The notes beneath the pieces are model-generated. The model searched no databases. It had not been told where the DNA came from and saw only the letters and a list, made by a program, of their open reading frames with translations. Below are positions 36,405 to 47,818 of a DNA stretch of 64,000 bases, piece by piece. The stretch's first letter is position 1. Every line of letters begins with the position of its first letter. A program made the translations under genes and the position numbers. The DNA comes from Phalacrocorax aristotelis (Eukaryota; Chordata; Aves; Suliformes; Phalacrocoracidae): the NCBI RefSeq assembly GCF_949628215.1, contig NC_134297.1:4340001-4404000 (forward strand), given 5' to 3'.

Positions 36405-38020
36405 CTATACATACACATACATCTGTACCCACACAGTATGGATGCACAGTGCTGCACCGAGGCAGGAATGCTCCGGGAGGTGGGGGGAAAGGCTCACCCA
36501 CCGCGGAACTGCTTCTCCCGCTGCTGCCAGCAAAACCCCCTCTTTTTCTCCAAGAACGGAATAAAAAAATAATTTTAAAACCCTGTTGCAGCATCCTCGT
36601 CTGAAACGCCCATTTCAGCATCAGCCTGGGATTTTGGTCGGGGGTTTAAAAATATGACAGGCTAACAACTTTCTCTGAGGAGCAAATGAGTAAGCAAATG
36701 AATTAACAGTGATGAAATGGGTCTAATGCCCAACTTGTTAATGGAGGGAGTGCAGCCAGGGGCATGTAAGCTACTTGACTGGCCATTTCATCAGCTGAGA
36801 TTGCTTCTCCGGGAGGGCTGGGGCTTTACTTATCACTGTGGGGTGTGGGTGTGTGTATATTTAAAGCAGATCAGATATTTTTATATATATATATATTTAA
36901 AGCAGATCTGGGAGATTAAAGATGTGTTACTTCAGGCAGATTGGGTCACATCTTTAGGACTCAGGCAAGAGCTCGCTCGCCTGACAGCCACATTGAGAGG
37001 GGCTGCTTTTTGGGGTCCCTCTTTATGTAGGGTACAACTGCAGAGCGGGTAATGGAGCCATGGTCTTGGCATTACTTTGCAGCAACAGCAGCAAAATCCA
37101 GCCCCAAAACAGACAGTGGCACTTGAGGCACCGCAGCCTCTCCCTGGTGCTAATTCAAGGGCAACAGGCAGAGGTGATAACCCCGCACCTGCGGAGAAGT
37201 CTCCTGAAAGGAAGGTAGACTCCAGGAAGGGGGGGACTTCTGCACTGCAGTCCTCACACCCAGGGATATTTTTTTAAAATTTAACATTTCATGGCTTTTT
37301 GTGATGGGAAGGGGGTGCCAGGAGCTTCCCACTGTCAGCGGGCAGTATTGACAGGGTGGCGTCTTTGCCCTACAAGCCTCTTACCTTTTCCCTTTTGACC
37401 CTCTTCTGCAGGTCCTCACGGCGATGGGGACCCAGCAGTGTGGATCTCACCCCGGGACCCCAAACACCCTCAGCCCTCTCCGAGGACCAGCCCCCAGGTC
37501 ACAGATTAGCCCTTTTTTCTGGCTGGCCAGACATACGCACACAGGCAGGTGTGCGAGGTTTGCATGCACACACAATTCTATTTGCTGCCAAATTCACAGG
37601 TGAGTCAGTTCTCCAGAGGGATCCTCTGTGGCCTCGTCTCAACAGAGTGGGGTCCCCTGTTGAGGTGGTCCCACAGCTTTTCCCCAGATTCGGCAGAAAC
37701 TGCCCCAAACCTGGGGAGAAGCTGAGGTCTTGCTGGGCTGAGGGACATATCTAGAGGAGAAAATGAGAGGGACTGGGGTCAGTGCAAGGTAGGGAGAAGC
37801 AGCAGGTTTGGCTCTTTTGCTTACTGTGTGTTTCCCTTCCTTTCTGGTGGGGGACCAGAATTGCCCCTCGATGCTGTGCTTTTGCATCCTCCCCTGAACA
37901 CCTTGTGGGCAGCATAACGTCTCACCTGCAACCCAAAACGATTCAGACCTCCTCCAGAGGCACGCATCTTTGAACCTGAGTAGCCAAACTACTGCAGAGT
38001 TTCTTCATTGTTTCTTCAAC

Positions 38021-38042
38021 AAAATAAAATAAAATAAAATAA
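38021..38042. repeat. (AAAAT)n microsatellite
   Basis: About four tandem AAAAT units. Confidence 0.9.
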
Positions 38043-39845
38043 TTTCTACAGGGTAAAAAGCTTTATAAACTTTGTCAGTAGCGATGCACGCACAACCCCC
38101 TCCATGTATGTATGCACACACACACCCCCTTTCATGACCCAGTAACGCACATAACACGCATGTGCTTTGCTTACATAAACACCAGTTGTCATTACTTGCA
38201 CACTAAAGTGTGCACATTATGGGGAAAGTTTTGCCCAGGAAAACAGAAATTTATTTGACTTAAAACCTAGGGGGTCATTTAAAAGGTCAGTGCAGCTACA
38301 TTGACGTTAGTAGCTTTATTTCTGTGTGTTGCATTAGGGATAAATTTGGTGAGGTTTAAAAATACATGCACTTACCTTCCCATGGCTCTTGAAGAGGTAA
38401 GGTAGCTTGGGAGCCCAGCCTTTTCATGCCTTTCAAGACAAATCCACTCAAAAAGGAAGGGTTAAATTAAAAACAGACAGCAGTGATATGATCAAAATGG
38501 GAGCCTGGCTGCAGGAAAGAGGTCTGAAGAGCTCAGTTTGAGTATCCACACACATAACAGAGAGAGGTCTTTTGAACACAAAGCATGGCTTAATGGAGAA
38601 TGTTCCATGCATGATGCTTCAGGCAAAACCGCTCCCCACCCTGAAGGAGCAGGGTGCCTCTGCACGGAGGCTTACTGGGTGCTGCTGGCGAGAGGGAAAA
38701 ACACTTCTATGCTTCACTGCGGCTGCTTTCCCCATCTACATCCTGTCTGCCTTTGCCTATGTCTACCCTTTTTCCACAGGTCTCCAAGACCTGTCTCATC
38801 TAGTGCCCAACCCTGCCTACCACCCTGCAAACTCTGTGGAAAATCGTAGCTCCCAGGAGCCCACTGGCATTTCAGCTTGGCCAGAGACAATACTTTAATA
38901 TTGCCAACCCTCCAGTATGCCTTGACATCAGCTCAAGTTCAAGGAGGGCTTGGTGGATGGGTTTTGAGGTTGAACTCTGCCTAAAACAGGGCCTAGGAGG
39001 TTTTCTCAGAACAGAGAGTGCAAATGACAAGGCTGGTAGAGGGTGGGAGGAGAAAGAAAGTGCTAGAGAAGAGTTTACCTCCTAACCAGGGTTGATGGCA
39101 GCACCAGGAGAAGATCCAGCCAGGTCTTCCACGGCTTTGCCACCCCTTGGCTTTTGCCACCTTGAAAATATGTCGTCCTGCTGCCCACAGGCTGGCACTC
39201 TCCTTCCTTTGTAGCTTAGATGAAGGGAAGACAGAACGAGAAATAGAGAAGTAATCAGCCTGTTGGTTTTATTCCAAGACAATAAACAGCCAGGTTAAAA
39301 GCTGGGTCCGTGTTATTCTGATGGAATCACTGAATCTACCCACAAACATCACAGTAATTTCAGGGCTACGGTTCTGAGTAAAAAGCACAGGGACTTTGGA
39401 AGGAGGGAACCACATTAGGAAGTGATTGAGAAAGGAAGGTACTTTTGAGGCTTGCATCGCTACCAATAACTGCAAGAATTTTGGGGATAAAAAGGGATGT
39501 AGCATCAATGCCAAGCAAAATAAAATTTAAAGAGTAAAAGCTTAGACTGTAGCTTCTTTATACATCGCCCAAACCCAACTATCTATGCATGGGCTCAAGG
39601 GTTTTGTTCCTAAATCCAGAATTTTATACTGAAAATTTGCCTCATTAGCTGATAATCCTGAGCGTTTTCTGAAGGCAGGGTACTTACAAAAATAATGAAA
39701 GCATTAACATCGACAGGTTTGGTCTAAACACTTCCCCTAAAATAGTGATTCTTATTAACTCAGACCCAGAATGTTTTTAATTATCTAATATCTGTTTTCA
39801 TCTTCAGCAGGGCTATCTGTATTGTTCCAAAATACAGCAAGATTC

Positions 39846-39876
39846 CTTCTTTCTTTCTTTCTTTCTTTCTTTTTTG
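39846..39876. repeat. (CTTT)n microsatellite
   Basis: A tetranucleotide run of about six units ending in a T tract. Confidence 0.95.
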
Positions 39877-40645
39877 TTTGAATGAGTCAGAAATTGGGAG
39901 GGAGGCATAGAAGTTTCCCTGGGACCTGCTTTCCATTAGCCTTCTCTTCGTTTGGTTACACAGCAATTCCTCCTCATTGTGTAACCAGCCCATGGGCATT
40001 GCTTACTCCCTCAAGGCGAAGGTGGTTATTTCACCCAAGACCATCTGTACTTTGGGATCTCGGCTAATCCTTTGCTCTCAGAAAATCCATTCTTGCTGCC
40101 GTAGTCACTGCTTTGCTGCCGCCTTCAGCGCGTTAATGCTTATTCGTTTTCTCTCATTCCAGCTGTGTTACAATCAACCGCACAACTCAATATTTTGATT
40201 CACTTTTTTGCACTAGTGACTCAGAACCTCTCTTTTTCCCTAATTTCACGACATACAAACCTTGTATGCCCTTGTTTTTAACCTTTTCGGAAGGATAATC
40301 CTCCTTTCCCCTTCCTCATCCATTCAACCTTTATTTCACTCCCCTTGTTTTCCTACTGTTCTTTGTGGTTTTCCTCTGCTTATTTGTCACACTCTTTCTG
40401 TAGCATCGGGTTCTTCATGAAAACCTCACATACCTTTTCTGCGTAGAGGTATACTTCGAGTATATAATCCCTGAGTCTGATCTCAGGCTGGTAGAAGTCA
40501 GGAGTAACTTATATAAAAACCAACGGAGCATATAAATCTAAATGACGCAAATACTTTGATTCTTTTCAATTCCACTCTTTACTTTTCAACTTTAAAGTGT
40601 CTCATTTTGAAGCCTTAAAACTAAAAAGCACACGAATGATGCACT

Positions 40646-40770
40646 TTCAAGGTCAGAGGAAGCTATTATGACCATCTAGTCTGACCTCCTGAATCACACA
40701 AGCCAGAGTTTCATCCAGTAACTCCTGTATCAAACTCATAAAAACCATCCAACCTAGGTAGACTGTGGAA
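40646..40770 (-). repeat. Ancient CR1-type LINE 3' end relic
   Basis: The stretch containing GACCATCTAGTCTGACCTCC, followed by CACACAAGCCAGAG and CCAGTAACTCCTGTATCAAA, resembles an old amniote CR1 subfamily common in turtles and crocodilians. There the forward element ends GGAGGTCAGACTAGATGATC. The copy is on the minus strand and much diverged. Boundaries are approximate. Confidence 0.65.
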
Positions 40771-43700
40771 TAAAAGTACCAGTTTTCTAACATCTTTAAG
40801 TTATGTTTGATATATCACAATGTATGTGTAGGAAATACGTGTTTATACATAGGGTGAATGATCAGCTTTCTCTTATCTCTAGACCTCCGCCAAGCCTCTC
40901 CACTCTTCTGTATTCATATTTTGACAGTCTCCATTGAACACCTGTGATTATTTACAAACTTTACACTAAGCTTTTGTAAATATGATTCACCTTTCAGTTA
41001 AAAGGTCAATCTCTACTAGGCAGTAGATTTTATAAATCACTTAAGACAAGCCTCAACATACTGGCTTAGTTTTTCCTCCTGGTTTAAATATGCAAATTGT
41101 TATATCATCTTACGCTGAGACAGAAGATGTACACAAATGTCATGTCTCACATACGCCTCTCACACCACGTCTCTCACGTGCACAGTGACGGTCACAAACT
41201 GATGCTGTCTTAGCCCATCATTTTGTTAAAAGAAAAGGAATTATTCTTTATTGGTAGGTAATTAAACCTTTTTCTTTCATGTTTGCTCCAAACAGATTGC
41301 AAAACTAGTTGGACCTAGTTTACAAAAAAGATAACCTTTTTGATGATCAAAGGGAGAGATTGGTTCCATTACTTGCATTAGTCAGAGTTGCCTGTGCTGT
41401 GGCCTTCAGAATAAAGGGAGAAATGTACTTTAGAAAGATCTGAGTAACACACTTTACTCAAAACATTTTTGTATTATATTGCTTCTTGACTGTTTCAGCT
41501 TACTCTGTATCTGTGCACTTTATTTTAAGCACTCCAGAAGTGGATGACAGGTCTGGGGGAAAAAGATAGAATCTAGTCAGCATCTCGCAAATGCATCTTC
41601 AAATAATGCTTTAAAATTGGAAATTACATTTTGAAATGGTATTTTGTACATTTCCAAGGATGTGGTATTCAAATGGCAGTATGATGTAATATAATACTGC
41701 CTAATGTTAAAAACACTTCCTCACATTTGTCAATATTATTTTTAAATGGAAATATTAAAATGCTTTTGGTCATCTGAAACAAGTAATGATGCAGGCAGAT
41801 GCCTCATTATAAATTAGTAAGATAATATTTGCATGATTTTGCCATGGTTCAAAAAATAAACTTCAGTTTATTGAGTTCAGCAGTATTTGGTTCAGTCCAG
41901 CTATTCTTTGCTCATTCTGATACTTTATTTTAATACGGTTTCCTGCCAAAAACATGAAACTTGGACATCGCTTTCTAACTCTCCCTCTTTCCCCTTACGA
42001 TGGTAAGGTTTTAACAGAGCAGCCAATTTCAATCAAATCAGTCGGACAATTAGCAGCCTCAAACATACCCTTTCCCAAAATGTTTCATAAGAAAGCGGCT
42101 GAACAGGAGGCAGTAACTTCATTATTGCAGCGTGAGTCTGACCTGCGAGGCTGGAGGACCCCCACAGGCTCTCCGTCACTGACCCCTCGCATCCCCAAAA
42201 CCCGATGGCCTCTTCGGGGTCTGATGTAGCAAAAGCAAACGCACAAAAATTAGATACCTCAGGGATTATCACACTATCAGCAGTAGGTGAGAGAAATGCA
42301 GCTGACTAAAAAGCTGACAGTGGTTTCTAATGTTGGAAAAAAGTCAGGAATCCTCTTCCAGCCATCCCTCACTGCCAAAATACGGGCAGCTAGCACAGCT
42401 AACAGGCTCCCTCCGGGGGACAGGGGATGTATGGCCAGGGCCTATTCAGGCAATGGGACGGTGCTATAGGATCGTCTTTAATTATGCATTAAAATCTATA
42501 GGTGCTTCTAGGGGGAATGGTGACTTCTCAACAAATGTAACTGGGTGACGGGCTCAGTTCTGCCTCTGGGAGCCATGCTGAAGAATTCTGCATGTGGGCT
42601 AAACACATCTGGGATAACAAAAAACTTCTATGTAACGAGCTTTTCAAGACTTCCCCAATTTGAAAAAAAATCATTACATATGGAGTTTGGCATTTTTTTT
42701 AGAACAGAAGCAGCATGATGGAAAACTGCACAGACTTAGAAACACGCTATGATTTCTTACTTATGGCATGCACAGATTTGATTTTTTGGTCTTGATTTAG
42801 CTTCCACCCACCTAGTATTTTTAATAGAGTTATGGGAGTTCCTATTTCATAAATACGTTACCGGCTCTCCAAATGTTAGAAAAGATCAATGCAATGTAAT
42901 CACCAGGTTCACCAATGCAAAGAAAGTAATTGTTCTCTACCAAAATCTGCTTTAGTTTTCTTTTGACTTTAGGGGGATCAAGACTTGGCATTCAACAGCC
43001 TACAGCCGTCTTTGCAAATTAGTTTGCCATTTGTTATTATACAGGGAAAATTAAACCTAGACATCCAACAGGTCAAGAGCCATAAGCTTGAATGAAGGAA
43101 AACAGTGGCACAGTTATGGGAAACAACATATTATTCAAACCGTCCTCAAAGCTAAGGGGGTATTTTAGAATATTATGAGCTTGTGCATCTTTCTAACAGG
43201 GTCCCAAATGAGAGACGTGTGTGTGCACCCTTGTGTGTCTGCTTGTCTGTGCATTTCTGTCCAACTGAGATCAGTACTTGAGTTTCAAAATAAGTACAAA
43301 AAGGAGAATTTTCCAGTTTGTATCCTCTGGCAAATGCAATTTCCCTCCCAACACACATTAAATTCATTTAGCCTAGTGCATTTTTAATAGACATTATTCA
43401 TCTATTACCTTAATGAGCTTGTGGTGAAAGCATATTGCTTCCCAATTTTAACAAAAGCAGCCTAATATTGCTGCAGCTTTCCCCCCTTTTGCCTTCTAAG
43501 GCAGCAGCACTGAGGGGGGAGGAAAAAAAAGCTATAGAGACAGATAAGGTTTTTATTCTGTGTCACAACACTACATTAAGAATAAAACCTTCCACTTAAA
43601 CACTTAAATGAAAACATCGAGAAACTAATTTACCATTTGTAACCACATGATTTAAGTAGGAGCAGCTTTAATTTTCTTCCCATTTTCCTCATATTCAATG

Positions 43701-43881
43701 TGAGCCCACATTAGATTTCACTGGCTCAAATCACAACACTTAAAGCCACTTTCATTTTCTTTTTGATTAAATAATTGAAATTCCTGTCACTGCCTGCACT
43801 TTACTAGCACACAAATTTTATGTGTAAAGATAAATACTCTTTCTCTCTCCCTTCCCTGGCTATAGGCTTTTTTTTTCTTCC

Positions 43882-43899
43882 TTTTTTTTTTTTTTTTTT
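43882..43899. repeat. poly(T) run
   Basis: 18 consecutive T inside a longer pyrimidine tract. Confidence 0.9.
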
Positions 43900-46800
43900 C
43901 AGTTTAATCTTAAAAGCAGGCAAGGTTTAGTTTATTGATGGTTCCATAAAATGGATCAGTACTCCATTCACCTATTTCGTGGAATTATACCGCTCCCATT
44001 AAGTGATTGTTTGGAGAAATTATGGAAAGCCATCTTCTCTAATTTAGCTGTCATCGTTGTAAGGTTATTGCTATCCAATCCTAAAAGGACAGGAAGCCTA
44101 GTTACTCGTGTGCTGTTCCCTCTCCCACACGCACATCCATTAATGTCTGAAGCCTTGATTTTTTATTTAAGCATTTGTTTCAATTAGGGTAACAAGTTTT
44201 ATTAATGCTCCCTAATAAGTCACCCTGACAAAACTCGAGACACTTTCCATGGCAGCTCAGTGAAAGGCACAGTCAATACGCAGCATCAATTGGCGCTGCC
44301 TGTAATGAGCAGTGGTCTCAAACGCGACTTCCAGCTCCAGGGAGAAACACCTGCAGGACTCACCCACCTCAGCCACTTCTGAACACCTCTTGCAGGGCCG
44401 TAGCAAAGCCCATTTCCATTTCTTTGGCTTTTCATCTTAAGCCACAGGAGAGACTTAGCACCCCTTAAAGCGCACCTCTGTGGATCCTGCCTACCAGCGA
44501 GCATGCTGAAGAGGCTGGTGGCAGCTCCCCGTCTGCCCCCCAGCTGGCCTTGGGCCGTGAGGGCGGACAGTTGTCGCATCCCCGGGGGACAGGAGGGGTG
44601 GAGGCGCTCGAGCAAGGCTGCTTCACGAACCTCGGGCTTAGTTATCGCTTCTGGCTGAGAGTTTGGAGCAGGTGACCCTGCACAAGCGCTTTGGTCTGGG
44701 TCCTCCAAAGGACGGGGATTCTAACTCTGATTAACAGGATTTAGACTTGCATACCTCGGTGTGTCTGCGCTTCTGTTTCTTATATATACAGCATACATAC
44801 CTCTCTCGTGGGTGCTCTGTACTTTTCACCATCAGCCTCACAATTTAACTTCCAACACTTTTTTATGGCTACTAACTGCAGATGATTTGACACAAAATAA
44901 TAGGTGTTGCCTGAAGACCGCAGCAAAACACCTACAAAAGACATTTAAGCGAATTTAGAAAGACTCTGGATGCCCCGTTACTTCCTTTATCTAAACAACA
45001 AAGGCTTATATGAAACTCCATGTGTCCCCCTTCGCAGGCCCGTGGAAGCAAACAGAGGAGACAGAACCTGGCTGGATCCACACTTGGCCCTGCTGTTTTA
45101 ATCTGCTTTGCTAAGGCATCGGGTTTCCCCAACCAGGAGGTACTGCAGGGTCATGAAGGATGCAGGAGAGGAGAAAAGCTATCGGTGCAATGAAGGATAG
45201 GGGATATAGAGGTAAATTGACAAGGAAGTGGACTTCCTTGAACAACCAGCTTCCATAAGAAACGCACATTATGTTTCCCAGCAAGAACCATTTTGCCATT
45301 GCATTGCTGTGAGTTCTCTCCTAATCTGACACTTTGATTTTTCCTGGGCGATGCTTACAAAGTGTAGAGGCCCTTACAGCATCATGCAGGAGAAGCAGCT
45401 ACCGGGAGAGGTCATGAGGTGCAGGAAGATTTCTTCCTCTTCTGCAGTAGCACAAATAAGAAGGGCAACGTGTGTTGCCTTTAGAGTGAGTTTTTCACTG
45501 ATGTGAAGTAATACAGGGCATGGAGAGACGTGGCCTGAAATGGCAACGGGCAATGTGGATGTACCTGTATCACCCAGCCAAGCACAACACAAGCTCTCAG
45601 AGCCACAAACACCACCAAGAACAAGGGTGTCTCTGCAGCGGTTATAAATGAAGACAGAAATTATATTTCGAGTCTAAATCAAGCCAGATTATAAGACTGG
45701 CAAAGATTAGGGCAATAAAACTGCCCAAACGATATACCAGCCATGCAAGCAGCTTTGTATTAAGTAGGACTGGCAGCCAGCTCAAGAGCACATCTAGTCC
45801 ATCTCCCTGCCCCAGATATGTCTCACACTTCCCACCTGGAAAGGCAACAGTCTGGCTGCTGGATTCCTTTCCAATTCCTGCTCCCATAATCACCACGATT
45901 TTAAGGTGCTCTATATCAGCAATGCCAGCCTAATCAGAAGTCTCATTCCTCAACACACAGCAACACCCTCCTATTTTCTTAGAAGGAAAACCCAGAATAT
46001 CTTTACAGTTCCTAAGGAATAGCAATATCTTACTGCTGACCTTGTACCCCCACCAAAGCAGCAATGGCTTTGAATTTTGTACAGAGTTGCTTGAGAAAAG
46101 GTTTGTGAGCTTTAAAGGGTGTCCAGGTTTTCTAACTCTATCTGCTGAGCTAGCAAAAGATACTGCCTTTCGCTGCCAGCCTGGCCAAGCTTGTCTCATA
46201 TACCGTCAGGGAAAATGATAAAGGCAACTTTCATTTTCATATAACACATCAGCCCGTTCCACACAATTTAGAATCCTTCCTGACATTGCTGAATATGCAT
46301 TTTCTAATGGAGGGGAAAAAAACCCCAAAACCAATACCAAACTTCCAGAGGAAACTTTGCCACCGGCATTTACAAGTAAGTTAGGTCCAGAAGTCGGGGA
46401 CCTTTCTGTGAATAAGGCAATGCAATAGGTCAGCCACAGCTTTTAATTCTGAAAGAAGGTCCAAGAAACAGAAGGAAAACATCTTTGTGATTGCCCCTCC
46501 CTTTCCCTCTAACTACTCACCCTAGAGGACATTGTTAACATATAATAACTGGGCATGTCAGAATCAATTAGGCAACTCATAATAAAGCAGATGCTGCTAT
46601 TGTGAAGACGATGCAGTGAAAGTATGGGTATAGGAAGGCCCTCAGCGCAGTCCGGGCTAAGCAGATATGATGCTAATTGAATTCTTGCTGGCAATTTTTC
46701 ACCCCTAAATGAACAAGAAAGAGAGGAATCTTAGAGTCTCATCTGGTTAGCTTGTGAACAGGAAAATGTTTTCAAGCCCAGTAAATGAGCAACCTAATCC

Positions 46801-47717
46801 ACAGGGACATTAGCAGGAGGGGTTTCTTTAAAAAAAGCAATGCCCCAAAGCCTGATATGTTGAATATGAGTTGTGCCCTGTTCCCACAACACCAGCAGTG
46901 ACTGGGAAGTTGGTTATTTTATTTAACCTTAAGGAAACTAAGCTTTTCCACAGTTTTTCCTTGTCCAGAGGCTGGAGATCCCACACAAGGCAGTGAGAGG
47001 GCTTTTCACGCTGCCATCAGCACACCAGCCTGCCACTTGCACGGAGGCACTTTCAGAGCCTTAAGGAGGCTCTGACAGCACAAATATTTCAAATACAAAC
47101 AGGACTTAATTGGACCCTGGGCACCTGAATTAAAAACTACTCCTCTCTATGCCCCCCTACTGCTAAACCCGCACCCAAAAACTTCCCTCTTAAAACTTCC
47201 CAATTCTCTCCCCTTTTGCTTTGTAATTCTGCTAGGAAGAGGGGAAACTCTGCTTCTAGCCCTGGTGTTTAAACGTGCTCAGAAGTCTCTGAAGCAGCCT
47301 CTGACCACCAAGCAGATGGAGGTGCCTGTTGGGCAGGAAAGCCAGGGTGCACTGGGACCCCAGGTTCTCCTTGATCGGGCTCAGCCTCCCCTGAACCCAG
47401 AAAAGAGAAGCGAGACCTTTCCCTGGAGGTTTAGGTCCCAGTTTGCAAGTTAAGCTTCACTAAACCGAAGGTGAGAACTCCCAGATTTTACATGGACTGA
47501 AACCTAAATTCCAGGGTTAAACCTGCTGGATATTATTTTTTGGCTAACAGCCTTGCTTTTCATTACTACTGGCACAAAAGAAGCGATTTCTCCACCTCAT
47601 AGTTATCAATGAGTAATTAAGTCTCTTCTAGTAACCCTATGCCGAGAAGGCCTTTTAAATTAAAATATTTTCCATTTGATTTTGTTAGCTGCTAAATGAA
47701 GATTGGGAAAAATAGGC

Positions 47718-47818
47718 TAATTACAGCTATCCTAATTAAGCGCCAACAGCAACCCATAATTACACCCATACTTATCACCTTTGTGCTGGACACTTTAACC
47801 TGTTGTGGGCTGTAATTA
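47718..47818. promoter_or_regulatory. Candidate homeodomain enhancer: four TAATTA sites in 101 bp
   Basis: TAATTA occurs at 47718-47723, 47733-47738, 47757-47762 and 47813-47818, inside an AT-rich, repeat-free block (about 47530-48060). TAATTA is the core site of Q50 homeodomain proteins such as LHX, DLX and BSX itself. Enhancer function is inferred from motif density only. Confidence 0.45.
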
